Origin: Allopontixanthobacter sediminis
GTDB taxonomy: Bacteria; Pseudomonadota; Alphaproteobacteria; Sphingomonadales; Sphingomonadaceae
Assembly: GCF_009828115.1 (NCBI RefSeq)
Contig: NZ_WTYL01000001.1
Coordinates: 930,001-994,000, forward strand
Direction of reading: 5' to 3'
Length of the DNA stretch: 64,000 nt
Position numbers and translations under genes: made by a program. Below the pieces are notes generated by a model. The model did not search any database, was not told where the DNA came from, and saw nothing but the letters and a program-made list of their open reading frames with translations. Positions 43,015 to 52,027 of this stretch are shown piece by piece; the stretch's first letter is position 1, and each line of letters opens with the position of its first letter.

Positions 43015-45024
43015 TTAGCCGTTGATCTTGTTGAGTATCTGCGGAACGATTGCATCCGCGGTGAAACCGAAACGCTGGAACAAATCTTCCGCGGGGGCAG
43101 AAGCGCCGAACCGGTCGAGGCCGATGTTGAGACCGTTGAGCATGGTATAGCGTTCCCAGCCCATCGTCACCCCGGCCTCGATCGACACGCGCAGTATTTC
43201 CGACGGGCTGACGTCAGGCAGCAGGTCTGCCTTGTACGCATCGTCCTGCGCATCGAACAATTCCGCGCACGGCATCGAGATGACGTCAGCACCCACGCCT
43301 TGTGCTTCCAACTGGTCAGCGACTTCCATCGCCAGCTGCACTTCCGAACCGGTCGCGATCAGGATCGTCCGCCGCTCCTCCGTGGCGGCACGAAGGCGGT
43401 AGGCGCCGCGCGCGCTGCGGTTGGCGGCAGCAGTCCAATCCGAGTCCCCTTCGCCGCGAACCGGCGCCAGGTTCTGGCGGGATAGTGCGAGGACGGAGGG
43501 CGTGCTCGGGGATTGCAACGCCAGCGCCCAACATTCCGCCGTCTCGATGGCATCCGCCGGACGATAGACGTTGAGGTTCGGGATCAGGCGCAGGCTCATG
43601 ACCTGCTCGACCGGCTGATGGGTTGGGCCGTCTTCGCCAAGGCCGATCGAATCGTGGGTCATTACGTACACCACCCCGACCTGCTGCAACGCCGACATAC
43701 GGATGGCGTTGCGGCAATAATCGCTGAAGATCAGGAAGGTACCGCCGTAGGGGACAATTCCGCCGTGAAGCATCATCCCGTTCATTGCGGCGGCCATGCC
43801 AAACTCGCGAATACCGTAATACAGATAGCGGCCGGAATAATCCTCCGCCGTCAAGGGACCGGTCGAGGGTGTCTTGGTGTTGTTCGATCCCGTCAGATCC
43901 GCCGATCCGCCGATCAATTGCGGCAGCTTGGCGGTGAGCGCCCCGAGCGCCATTTCCGACGCCTTGCGCGATGCGATATTCTTCGGCTCTGCCGCCAATT
44001 CGGCAATGTGCTCTTCAAGGGCTGGCGCCGCGAGGTCGGCAATCCCGGCCATCCAGTTTTCGAACGCGTCTTTGCGCTCGGGGTCCGCCTCAAGGCGCTG
44101 ACGCCACTTCGAATGTGACGCCGTGCCGCTGTCACCGGTCGCGCGCCAGTCCGCCAGAATGTCATCCGGCACCTCGAACGGTGCCGCATCCCAGCCCAAT
44201 ACTTCGCGGGCGGCGGCGATTTCGTCCGCACCCAAAGGTGCGCCATGTGTGGCGGAAGTGCCCTGCTTGGTCGGGGCTCCCTTGCCGATCACCGTCTTGC
44301 AGGCGACCAGCGACGGACGCTCGTCGGCTACCGCCTCGTCCAGCGCTCGGCGGATATCGGCGTAATCGTGCCCGTCGCAGTGGACCACGTGCCATCCGGT
44401 GGCGCGGTAGCGGGCGGGGATATCTTCGCTGGTGGAAAGGGCGGCCGCCCCGTCGATGGTGATGTTGTTGTCGTCCCACAGCACGATCATGCGGCCAAGC
44501 TTCAGGTGCCCCGCAAGACCGATCGCCTCGTGGTTGATCCCTTCCATCAGGCAGCCATCACCCGCGACCACCCAGGTGTGATGATCGACCAGATCGCCGA
44601 ACTGCGTGTTAAGGTGACGCTCCGCGATCGCCATGCCCACAGCCATCGCGAGACCCTGGCCAAGGGGACCCGTGGTGCATTCGACACCGTCCAGCAGGAA
44701 ATTCTCCGGATGACCCGCGCAAGGGCTGCTCAGCTGGCGGAAATTGCGGATGTCTTCCATCGTCGGACGCGCATAGCCGGACAGGTGCAGCAGCGAGTAA
44801 ATCAGCATCGAACCATGGCCCGCCGACAGCACGAACCGGTCGCGGTCGGGCCAATGGGGATCAGCCGGATCGAACTTCAGATAATCGGACCACAACACCG
44901 CCGCGACGTCGGCCATGCCCATCGGCATGCCGGGATGCCCGGAATTCGCGGCTTGCACCGCGTCCATCGAGAGAGCGCGAATGGCATTGGCCATGGGGGC
45001 AAGGCGGGATGCATCGAGGCTCAT
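43015..45024 (-). CDS. tkt: Transketolase
   Basis: 669 residues from the ATG at 45024, preceded by AGGAG; an ATG at 45084 would add 20 residues with no counterpart in the family. TPP-binding landmarks are visible (GDGCLMEGINHEA for Mg2+/TPP, ATHGAPLG, and YGIREFGMAAAMNGM in the pyrimidine domain). It shuttles two-carbon units between sugar phosphates in the pentose phosphate pathway. It is the first gene of tkt-gap-pgk-thioesterase. The promoter should lie in the 266-bp gap before the divergent zapA unit. Confidence 0.97.
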   Translation of the reverse strand: MSLDASRLAPMANAIRALSMDAVQAANSGHPGMPMGMADVAAVLWSDYLKFDPADPHWPDRDRFVLSAGHGSMLIYSLLHLSGYARPTMEDIRNFRQLSSPCAGHPENFLLDGVECTTGPLGQGLAMAVGMAIAERHLNTQFGDLVDHHTWVVAGDGCLMEGINHEAIGLAGHLKLGRMIVLWDDNNITIDGAAALSTSEDIPARYRATGWHVVHCDGHDYADIRRALDEAVADERPSLVACKTVIGKGAPTKQGTSATHGAPLGADEIAAAREVLGWDAAPFEVPDDILADWRATGDSGTASHSKWRQRLEADPERKDAFENWMAGIADLAAPALEEHIAELAAEPKNIASRKASEMALGALTAKLPQLIGGSADLTGSNNTKTPSTGPLTAEDYSGRYLYYGIREFGMAAAMNGMMLHGGIVPYGGTFLIFSDYCRNAIRMSALQQVGVVYVMTHDSIGLGEDGPTHQPVEQVMSLRLIPNLNVYRPADAIETAECWALALQSPSTPSVLALSRQNLAPVRGEGDSDWTAAANRSARGAYRLRAATEERRTILIATGSEVQLAMEVADQLEAQGVGADVISMPCAELFDAQDDAYKADLLPDVSPSEILRVSIEAGVTMGWERYTMLNGLNIGLDRFGASAPAEDLFQRFGFTADAIVPQILNKING

Positions 45025-45246
45025 AGACAGGCTCCTGAATTCAGCAGCGCGAAACGCGCCGATATCGGCCCATGAAGGGGCCAATCGCCAGACCAGTCGG
45101 ACACTCGATTCGGCCTATGAGCCAGCGCGCGAACCCTTCGCGGACACGTGGCTGAAGGTCAAGGACAGCGCCGCCTTGCATCCCCAAACCTGCACTTCAT
45201 CGCAAGCGTCGGCCTGTTGGCCGAGGATGCTTATCAACAGGACGTT

Positions 45247-45258
45247 GCAAAGCTTTGC
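45247..45258. promoter_or_regulatory. Perfect 12-bp palindrome between tkt and the zapA unit
   Basis: GCAAAGCTTTGC is self-complementary over 12 bp. It sits 33 bp upstream of the small coiled-coil gene and 223 bp upstream of tkt. It could be an operator; nothing in the sequence names the protein. The rest of the 45025-45290 gap shows no feature I can support. Confidence 0.35.
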
Positions 45259-45290
45259 GTTAAAAGAACAGTTGAAGTAAATTAACCAGC

Positions 45291-45485
45291 ATGAGCGAGG
45301 AACGGATCGAACAGGCAACCAGGCGGATCGAATCCGCGCTGGGCCGGATTGCCGATCTGGCGGAGCGGATCGGCGATGCTCCGGAGGTAACTTCGGACCT
45401 CGCCGCTCGCCATGAAAACCTGCGAGAGGCAGTGACCAACAGTTTGAAAGAACTGGATGATCTTCTCGAAGGGTTGGAACAGTGA
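45291..45485 (+). CDS. Small coiled-coil protein upstream of zapA
   Basis: 64 residues, almost entirely predicted helix with heptad spacing of hydrophobic residues (IESALGRIADLAERI, later LREAVTNSLKELDDLLEGL). Overlaps zapA by 4 nt (GTGA), so translation is coupled. Short coiled-coil genes in this position are common next to zapA in alphaproteobacteria, and a role in division with ZapA, similar in shape to ZapB, is suggested by context only. Confidence 0.7.
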   Translation: MSEERIEQATRRIESALGRIADLAERIGDAPEVTSDLAARHENLREAVTNSLKELDDLLEGLEQ

Positions 45486-45892
45486 GCGAGGTCACCCTGA
45501 TGATCGGCGGTCGCCGCCATACCGTTTCCTGCGCGGACGGCGAGGAAGCGCACATCGCGAATTTGGGCGGGATGATCGATGAGAAATTCGCCCAGATGGG
45601 CAATCCGGCCGGGCCGGATTCGCAGAACATGCTGTTTGCCGCCCTCCTGCTGGCGGATGAACTTCACGAGGCGCGCACGACCGTGCTTAGCGCCGAGAAG
45701 TCGAGACAAAAGATGGCGGATGAACGCGACTCGCTAGCCGCGCGGGTTGAAGAAATGGGCGACTCGTCTCCTGCCGGAGCCGGTGCAGGATGGCCCGCCG
45801 ACAGTGCCGAGCTTGCACCTGCGCTGGAAAGATTTGCCGAATTGCTCGAAAATTGTGCGGATAAGCTTGAGACCAAGGCTCCGAAGGACTAA
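45482..45892 (+). CDS. zapA: Cell division protein ZapA
   Basis: 136 residues from a GTG start that overlaps the previous stop. The N-terminal domain (VTLMIGGRRHTVSCADGEEAHI, then LGGMIDEKFAQMG) is the ZapA fold, followed by a long helix for tetramer formation. ZapA bundles FtsZ filaments at the division site. The C-terminal 40 residues are extra compared with short homologues. The gene order zapA - 6S RNA - 5-FCL that follows supports the call. Confidence 0.92.
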   Translation: MSEVTLMIGGRRHTVSCADGEEAHIANLGGMIDEKFAQMGNPAGPDSQNMLFAALLLADELHEARTTVLSAEKSRQKMADERDSLAARVEEMGDSSPAGAGAGWPADSAELAPALERFAELLENCADKLETKAPKD

Positions 45893-45895
45893 ATA

Positions 45896-46053
45896 GGTCT
45901 CGGCGGAGCTACCCGGCACGAGCCGACGAACATCCCTGAGGCTATAAGCATTCCTAGGGAGCTGTCCCTGCCCGAAGTACCGTTTCGCACGGGGCTTCGG
46001 ATCATATGGCGCCCACCTGACGTTTTCGCGTCAGAGGATCTCAAGGCAAGACC
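45896..46053 (+). ncRNA. ssrS: 6S RNA (RNA polymerase-binding regulatory RNA)
   Basis: The zapA to 5-FCL interval is the standard 6S RNA site in proteobacteria. The sequence can fold into a long interrupted rod: GGTCT at 45896-45900 pairs with AGACC at 46049-46053, a bulged central region contains CCCTGAGGCTATAAGCATTC, and an internal CTGACGTTTTCGCGTCAG hairpin lies near the 3' side. 6S RNA mimics an open promoter and represses sigma-70 transcription in stationary phase. The ends are estimated from the closing helix and may be off by several bases. Confidence 0.75.
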
Positions 46054-46091
46054 ACGGTGGTTCCGCTACTTTATTTCACGCGAGGCGCAAA

Positions 46092-46673
46092 TTGACCAAT
46101 AAAGCAGCCTTGCGAACCGCACTCCGCAAGGCGCGGCGCGACCATGTCGCCAGCCTGCCCGCCAGCATTCAGGCGCTGTTGTTCAAACGCCCTCCCGAGC
46201 CGGTGATGGACCTGATCCCTGCCGATGCGGTGGTTGGCCTGTACCACGCGGCAAATGCAGAAGCGCCGGCCGCAGGTTACGCCAGGTTTTTCTTCGAGGC
46301 GGGCCACCAGCTCGCCCTGCCCCGCCTCGGCGCCGAAGCAGGCGCAATGGAATTTTGCGCCCACACCGACCCGTTCGAGCAAAGCGATCTCGAACCGGGT
46401 CCGCACGATTTGATGCAGCCGCGCGCGGATGCGCCAGTCGTAACGCCTGCTACCGTGTTCGTGCCGCTGATAGCCTTTACCGAGGACGGCCACCGGCTGG
46501 GGCAAGGCGGCGGCTATTACGACCGCTGGCTGGCGGCCCAACCGGACGTCATCGCGGTTGGTCTGGGGTGGGATATGCAGCTGATTGGCAATCTTCCTGC
46601 CGAAGCCCACGACAAGCGGCTGGACGCGGTCGTCACCCCCACCCGTATCTATGGACCATTCAATGCGCGATAG
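46092..46673 (+). CDS. 5-formyltetrahydrofolate cyclo-ligase
   Basis: 193 residues with a TTG start at 46092. It converts 5-formyl-THF to 5,10-methenyl-THF using ATP. The ATP/substrate loop GQGGGYYDRWLA is diagnostic, with VVTPATVFVPLIAF before it and LGWDMQLIGNLP after. It is the fau/ygfA equivalent behind 6S RNA; co-transcription with 6S from an upstream promoter is known in E. coli and likely here. The DUF2842 gene starts 11 bp inside its 3' end. Confidence 0.93.
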   Translation: MTNKAALRTALRKARRDHVASLPASIQALLFKRPPEPVMDLIPADAVVGLYHAANAEAPAAGYARFFFEAGHQLALPRLGAEAGAMEFCAHTDPFEQSDLEPGPHDLMQPRADAPVVTPATVFVPLIAFTEDGHRLGQGGGYYDRWLAAQPDVIAVGLGWDMQLIGNLPAEAHDKRLDAVVTPTRIYGPFNAR

Positions 46674-46875
46674 ACCAACATGGCGAATCCCGGTCGGCAT
46701 CCTCGGATTGCTGACAGCACTGGCGGTCTATGCGCTGGCGGTGATGTGGGCGAGCCAGTGGATTGCCGGATTGCACGTGGGCTTCCTGACGGTGATCTAC
46801 CTCGTGCTCGGGGTCGCATGGTTGCTCCCGCTTCGGAATTTCCTGATCTGGATGGAAACCGGCCGCTGGGGCTGA
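46663..46875 (+). CDS. DUF2842 small membrane protein
   Basis: 70 residues from the ATG at 46663, overlapping the cyclo-ligase gene by 11 bp. Two membrane segments (about 10-30 and 39-56) around a short polar loop and the ending NFLIWMETGRWG match DUF2842, a family of small alphaproteobacterial membrane proteins without known function. Earlier in-frame starts fall within the cyclo-ligase gene and look non-hydrophobic. Confidence 0.85.
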   Translation: MRDRPTWRIPVGILGLLTALAVYALAVMWASQWIAGLHVGFLTVIYLVLGVAWLLPLRNFLIWMETGRWG

Positions 46876-46933
46876 AACCCCGTTCCGATGGCCATTGGCC
46901 GCCATATTTCTATTGTGAAATGAGGCGCCCCAA

Positions 46934-47010
<77 letters not shown>

Positions 47011-47130
47011 ATAACGGTCTGAACCGCTTGGGAAGCAGGGCAACTAGGCGAGAGCGCTGGTGCTGTCAACGCAGAACAGTGACAAAAAACCGCTCTTTTT
47101 TCGATCTCGCGAAATAGCCTGCAACGCCGC

Positions 47131-48441
47131 TCAATCGGCCAGCAGCGATGCGGGCGATTCGAGCAGTTTCTTGATCTCCTGAACGAAGCTTGCGGCATCA
47201 TAACCATCGACCACGCGGTGATCGCAGCTGATCGAGATATTCATCAGCTTGCGTTTCTCCAGCCGCTCCCCGCCCATGCCATCAGGCACGAACATCGGGC
47301 GCTCGACGATCCGGTTGGGGCCGATGATCGCAACCTCGGGCCGGTTGATCACCGGCGTCGTCGCCACCCCGCCCAGCGGGCCGAGCGATGTCAATGTGAG
47401 CGTCGAACCGGACAGTTCTGAAGACTTTGCCGTACCGTCCCGCGCCGCTTCCGCGAGGCGTCTGATTTCGCGCGCCAGCTGCCACAGGTTCTGCGACTGG
47501 GCACCGCGGATGACCGGCACCATCAGCCCGTTATCGGTTTGCGCAGCCATGCCGAGATGGACGCTGCCGTGGCGGGTGACGACGTTCGCCTCGTCATCAT
47601 ACCGCGCGTTGATCATCGGAAACTGGGGGATAGTCTTGCAGATCGCCGCGATGAGCAGCGGCATCATCGTCAGTTTCGGTTTTTGCCCACGGCCGTCGTT
47701 CAGCTGCGCGCGCATCCGCTCCAGCTCGGTGACATCACATTCCTCGACATAGGTGAAATGCGGGATATGGCGTTTGGCGGCCTGCATGTTCTCGGCAATC
47801 CGGCGCCGGAGGCCGATTACCTTGATTTCCTCATCCTTGCGTGGGGTTCCAGCCGAAGCAAAGCCGTTCGCACCGTTGTAGGACAGGAACGCATCGAGAT
47901 CGGCATGGCGAACCCGGCCATCAGCTGCGGGCTTCACTTCTGACAGGTCGATGCCGAGGTCCTTCGCACGCTGGCGCACAGCGGGGGACGCCAAGACTTT
48001 CTGCCTACCGTGTGGCGCGGAAGGTGCCGGAGTAGGCTTCGCAGCAGCTTTAGGGGCCTTCGCCGGCTCGGGCGCAGGTTCCGGTTCTTCCTTGCCTTCA
48101 ACGGCGGCAATCGCATCATCTGCATCCGACGCGTCGGGATTTTCGACCTCGATGCGCTCGGCGACGTCGTTTTCGCTCACGTCATCTTCGGAAACTTCGC
48201 CATCGGTTTCGATTACCACCAGCATCGAGCCGATCGCGATCACATCGCCAGCCTCGCCCGCGACTTCGAGCACCTTGCCCGAAACAGGGCTTTCCATTTC
48301 AACCGTCGCCTTGTCGGTCATCATGTCGGCAATCTGGTCGTCTTCCTCGATCCGGTCGCCGACCTTCACGTGCCAAGCAACGATCTCGGCCTCGGCAATG
48401 CCTTCACCGATGTCAGGCAGGTTGAATGTGAAACGGGCCAT
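47131..48441 (-). CDS. bkdB: Branched-chain 2-oxoacid dehydrogenase E2 (dihydrolipoyl acyltransferase)
   Basis: 436 residues from the ATG at 48441; an upstream reading to 48753 runs into the E1-beta gene and is rejected. One lipoyl domain with the modified lysine in MTDKATVEM, an acidic then alanine/proline-rich linker, an E3-binding domain (VLASPAVRQRAKDLGIDL), and the catalytic core ending in SCDHRVVDGYDAASF with the active-site His/Asp. The lipoyl domain start FNLPDIGEGIAEAEI is of the branched-chain type. It follows E1-beta by 5 nt. Confidence 0.92.
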   Translation of the reverse strand: MARFTFNLPDIGEGIAEAEIVAWHVKVGDRIEEDDQIADMMTDKATVEMESPVSGKVLEVAGEAGDVIAIGSMLVVIETDGEVSEDDVSENDVAERIEVENPDASDADDAIAAVEGKEEPEPAPEPAKAPKAAAKPTPAPSAPHGRQKVLASPAVRQRAKDLGIDLSEVKPAADGRVRHADLDAFLSYNGANGFASAGTPRKDEEIKVIGLRRRIAENMQAAKRHIPHFTYVEECDVTELERMRAQLNDGRGQKPKLTMMPLLIAAICKTIPQFPMINARYDDEANVVTRHGSVHLGMAAQTDNGLMVPVIRGAQSQNLWQLAREIRRLAEAARDGTAKSSELSGSTLTLTSLGPLGGVATTPVINRPEVAIIGPNRIVERPMFVPDGMGGERLEKRKLMNISISCDHRVVDGYDAASFVQEIKKLLESPASLLAD

Positions 48442-48446
48442 TGCGC

Positions 48447-49508
48447 TTACTCGCTCATGATCTTGTCGATGGCCTCGCCGATGCGGACGGGACCCGGGAA
48501 ATACGCCCATTCGAGGCTGTGCGGATAGGGGGTGTCGAAACCAGTTACGCGGTCGACCGGCGCTTCGAGGTGATAGAAACAGCGCTCCGTCACCAAGGCG
48601 GAAAGTTCCGCGCCGAAGCCGGAAGTGCGCGTCGCTTCGTGAATGATCAGGCAGCGGCCGGTTTTCTTGACTGAGGTCTCGATCGCCTCGATATCCAGCG
48701 GCACAAGCGTGCGCAAATCGATGATTTCTGCATCGACGCCGCGGGCTTCGCACACAGCTTCCGCGACATGGACCATCGTGCCGTAGACCAGCACGGTCAG
48801 CGCCTCGCCCTCGCGCACGGTCCGTGCCTTGCCCAGCGGTATCTTGTAATACCCTTCGGGCACCTGGCTATCGCGGTGTTTCTTCCATGGTTCGACCGGC
48901 TTGTCGTAAAAGCCGGTGAACGGGCCGTTGTAGATTCGCTTGGGTTCGAAGAAGATGACCGGATCGTTGTCTTCAATAGCGGAGATCAGCAGGCCTTTGG
49001 CGTCGTGCGGGGTCGACGGGATCACCGTCTTGATGCCGGACACGTGGGTGAACAACGCTTCGGGGCTCTGGCTGTGCGTCTGCCCGCCGAAGATACCGCC
49101 GCCGAAGGGAGACCGCACGGTCATCGGTGCGATGAATTCGCCCGCCGAGCGGTAGCGCAGCCGTGCCGCCTCGGATACCAACTGGTCGAGTCCGGGATAG
49201 ATATAGTCGGCAAACTGGATTTCGGGCACCGGACGCAGGCCATAAGCGCCCATCCCGACAGCCACCCCGATAATGCCGCATTCGGAGATCGGTGTGTCGA
49301 ACACCCGGGTCTTGCCGAATTTTTCCTGCAGACCCGCCGTTGCGCGGAACACGCCGCCGAAATAACCGACGTCCTCGCCCAATATGATCACGTCCGGATC
49401 ACGTTCGAGCATGATCGCAAGCGCTTCGTTGATCGCTTCGATCATGTTCAGGCGCCGCGTATCTTCGGTCACTACCGGCGCGTCGTTAGTGGTTTCGGGC
49501 GCGCTCAT
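48447..49508 (-). CDS. bkdA2: Branched-chain 2-oxoacid dehydrogenase E1, beta subunit
   Basis: 353 residues from the ATG at 49508, overlapping the E1-alpha stop as ATGA. The TPP-binding beta-subunit signatures LGEDVGYFGGVFRAT and DTPISECGIIGVAVGMGAYG are visible, and PEIQFADYIYPGLDQL is the usual branched-chain version. With E1-alpha it decarboxylates the 2-oxoacids from Leu, Ile and Val and hands the acyl group to E2. Confidence 0.94.
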   Translation of the reverse strand: MSAPETTNDAPVVTEDTRRLNMIEAINEALAIMLERDPDVIILGEDVGYFGGVFRATAGLQEKFGKTRVFDTPISECGIIGVAVGMGAYGLRPVPEIQFADYIYPGLDQLVSEAARLRYRSAGEFIAPMTVRSPFGGGIFGGQTHSQSPEALFTHVSGIKTVIPSTPHDAKGLLISAIEDNDPVIFFEPKRIYNGPFTGFYDKPVEPWKKHRDSQVPEGYYKIPLGKARTVREGEALTVLVYGTMVHVAEAVCEARGVDAEIIDLRTLVPLDIEAIETSVKKTGRCLIIHEATRTSGFGAELSALVTERCFYHLEAPVDRVTGFDTPYPHSLEWAYFPGPVRIGEAIDKIMSE

Positions 49509-50806
49509 GGCTTCTTGCCCTCCGGCCATTTGACTTCGCGTTCATGAATCGCCTGTGCTGCCTGTTCTTCGAGATGCCACGGCAGTGTTTCGAACACGTC
49601 CTCGAACATCGTGTGGAACGGATGATGCAGGCCGTGGCCCAGGATGCCGTTCTTTTCGGCTTCCTTGGTGGCGGCTTTGACTTCTTCCGCGCAAGCGATG
49701 TCCATTGCGGCGTGGCGATCCTCGTCCCATTCGCCCAGCTCGATCAGGTGCTTCTTGAGTCGGTTTACGGGATCGCCCAGCGGCCATTCCTCGCCCTCGT
49801 GAGCGGAGCGGTACGCGCCGGGATCATCGGAGGTCGAATGTCCCTCCGCGCGGTACGTGAAATGCTCGATCAGGGTTGGACCTGAGTTGGACCGGGCACG
49901 GTTGGCGGCCCAGCGCTCCGCGGCGTAAACGGCGAGCGGATCGTTACCGTCAACCCGCAGGCCGGCAATACCGTAACCCAGCGCGCGGGCGGCGAAGGTC
50001 GTCCGCTCAGCACCGGCAAAGCCGGAGAAGCTGGAGATGGCCCACTGGTTGTTGACAACATTGATGATAACCGGTGCATTATACACTGCAGCGAAGGTGC
50101 AGGCGGAATGGAAATCACCCTCCGCCGTCGATCCTTCGCCGACCCAAGTGGCGGCAATGCGGGTGTCGCCCTTGATCGCCGAGGCCATGGCCCAGCCAAC
50201 GGCTTGCGGGGTCTGGGTGGCCAGATTTCCGCTGATCGAGAAGAACGAATTTTCGCGGCTGGAATACATGATCGGGAGCTGGCGACCCTTCAGCTTGTCG
50301 CCGCGGTTGGAATAGATCTGGTTGATCATCTCGACCAGCGGATAGCCGCGCGCGATCAGGATGCCCTGCTGGCGGTAGCTGGGAAAAACCATGTCGTCGG
50401 AAGCCAGCGCCATCGCCGCCGAAATCGAGGTCGCTTCCTCGCCCGTGCACTTCATGTAGAAGCTGGTCTTGCCCTGCCGCTGGCCGCGATACATCCGCGC
50501 ATCGAAGGCACGGACCATGGCGAAATGGTGGAGCATCTGGCGCAGCGTATCGGCGTCGAGCTTGGGGTCCCACGGGCCATGCGCCTGATTATCGTCGCCG
50601 AGTACGCGAATGAGGTCGAGCGTCAGCGGCGCGGTTTCGGACGCCTCGCACGCTTCGTCGGGCCGGGGCTGCGCGCCGGGCTTGGTGATCGCGATATGGG
50701 AGAAATCAACTTCGTCCCCGGGACGGTATTTGGGTTCGGGAACGTGGAGCGACAGCGCGGGCTTGTTGCTGCCCTGCGCGGTTCCATTTGCGGGCCTGTC
50801 GGCCAT
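49505..50806 (-). CDS. bkdA1: Branched-chain 2-oxoacid dehydrogenase E1, alpha subunit
   Basis: 433 residues from the ATG at 50806, with GGGAGAGAG upstream. The TPP motif GEGSTAEGDFH and following VNNQWAISS are complete, and VFPSYRQQGILIARG and MYSSRENSFFSISGNLATQ are features of the branched-chain rather than pyruvate enzyme. First gene of bkdA1-bkdA2-bkdB; no E3 (dihydrolipoamide dehydrogenase) gene follows, so a shared E3 from elsewhere is expected. Confidence 0.94.
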   Translation of the reverse strand: MADRPANGTAQGSNKPALSLHVPEPKYRPGDEVDFSHIAITKPGAQPRPDEACEASETAPLTLDLIRVLGDDNQAHGPWDPKLDADTLRQMLHHFAMVRAFDARMYRGQRQGKTSFYMKCTGEEATSISAAMALASDDMVFPSYRQQGILIARGYPLVEMINQIYSNRGDKLKGRQLPIMYSSRENSFFSISGNLATQTPQAVGWAMASAIKGDTRIAATWVGEGSTAEGDFHSACTFAAVYNAPVIINVVNNQWAISSFSGFAGAERTTFAARALGYGIAGLRVDGNDPLAVYAAERWAANRARSNSGPTLIEHFTYRAEGHSTSDDPGAYRSAHEGEEWPLGDPVNRLKKHLIELGEWDEDRHAAMDIACAEEVKAATKEAEKNGILGHGLHHPFHTMFEDVFETLPWHLEEQAAQAIHEREVKWPEGKKP

Positions 50807-50889
50807 ATCGCTCTCTCCCACATTATGAAGCATTCTTACAGACGTGTGTTATTTTATTTCAAAACGGTTCGAGCGTCAAGATGGCCGGA

Positions 50890-51828
50890 TCATACCGCGA
50901 TCGGTGCCTTCAGCGCACCCTGCGGGGCGTAATCCTGCACTTCGAAGTTCTCTATCCGGTAGTCGAAGATCGTGTCGGGCCGTCCGATGATTTCAAGTAT
51001 CGGCGCGCCCGCCGGTTCCCGAGACAACTGTTCTTCCACCAAGGACGCGTGATTGAGATAGAGATGCGTATCACCGCCCATCCACACGAACTCGCCGGGA
51101 TCGAGATCGACCTGCTGGGCGATCATCCGTTGCAGCAGCGCGGCCGACCACAGGTTGAACGGAAGGCCCAGCGCGACATCGCAGCTGCGCTGGTAAAGTA
51201 CGCAATTGAGCCGCCCGTCCGCGACATGGAACTGGTATGTCTTGTGGCACGGAGGCAGCGCCATCTGGTCCACTTCCGCCACGTTCCATCCTTCGATGAT
51301 GTGCCGCCGGCTGCCCGGGTTCGTCCGCAGCGATTCGATCACCTGGGCGACCTGGTTGATCCCCGAACCCTTACGGTAGGCACCCTCACCGACCGGTTCG
51401 TACGTTGGCCAATCGACCCATTGCTTGCCGTAAACCGGCCCGAGATCGCCCCACTTCTTGGCAAATTCTGCGCTCTTGACGATACGGTCCGAAAATTCCT
51501 CGCGGCTGATGTCCTCGCCCGTCTCCCGGCGATATTTGTCGAGCGGCCAGTCGGTCCATATCTGCACGCCTTGCTGGCACAGGACGCGAATATTCGTGTC
51601 CCCTGTCAGGAACCACAGCATCTCGCGCGTGGCGGTTTTCCAATAGACCCGCTTGGTGGTCAGCAGCGGCATTCGTCCGCAGGACAGATCGTACCGCAGC
51701 GTCGCGCCGAAAATCGACCGCGTACCCACGCCGGTGCGATCCCGTCGCTCGCTCCCCTCGGTCCAGATGCGCCGCATCAGGTCGAGATATTGCCATTCGG
51801 GGTGCGGTTTCGTCTCTAGCATCTGCAC
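50890..51828 (-). CDS. thyA: Thymidylate synthase
   Basis: 312 residues, about 48 longer than E. coli ThyA. The folate-dependent methylation of dUMP is supported by RDRTGVGTRSIFG, the catalytic cysteine in ALPPCHKTYQF, and the RSCDVALGLPFN dUMP-binding stretch. The extra length is mainly an insertion at about residues 95-120 (KYRRETGEDISREEFSDRI) before GDLGPVYGKQW; similar insertions occur in Lactobacillus-type enzymes. Single gene between the bkd operon and tRNA-Pro. Confidence 0.96.
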   Translation of the reverse strand: MQMLETKPHPEWQYLDLMRRIWTEGSERRDRTGVGTRSIFGATLRYDLSCGRMPLLTTKRVYWKTATREMLWFLTGDTNIRVLCQQGVQIWTDWPLDKYRRETGEDISREEFSDRIVKSAEFAKKWGDLGPVYGKQWVDWPTYEPVGEGAYRKGSGINQVAQVIESLRTNPGSRRHIIEGWNVAEVDQMALPPCHKTYQFHVADGRLNCVLYQRSCDVALGLPFNLWSAALLQRMIAQQVDLDPGEFVWMGGDTHLYLNHASLVEEQLSREPAGAPILEIIGRPDTIFDYRIENFEVQDYAPQGALKAPIAV

Positions 51829-51932
51829 ATCCCTAGCCGTGAAAATGGCGACTTGTCACCCCGCCGCCGCACGATTATAGCGCCGCGTTCATGCCGCCTT
51901 GTCCCGAAAACATCATACGGGGCGGTTCCGGT

Positions 51933-52009
51933 CGGGAAGTAGCTCAGCCTGGTAGAGCACCGTCTTCGGGAGGCGGGGGCCGGAGGTTCGAATCCTCTCT
52001 TCCCGACCA
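51933..52009 (+). tRNA. tRNA-Pro (anticodon CGG)
   Basis: Acceptor CGGGAAG pairs with CTTCCCG, followed by discriminator A and encoded CCA. Anticodon stem CCGTC/GGCGG encloses TTCGGGA, giving CGG. D-arm AGCTCAGCCTGGTAGAGC and T-arm GGTTCGAATCC are standard; 77 nt. A T5 tract begins right after the CCA and may serve termination. Confidence 0.95.
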
Positions 52010-52027
52010 TTTTTCTCCCTCCACGGA

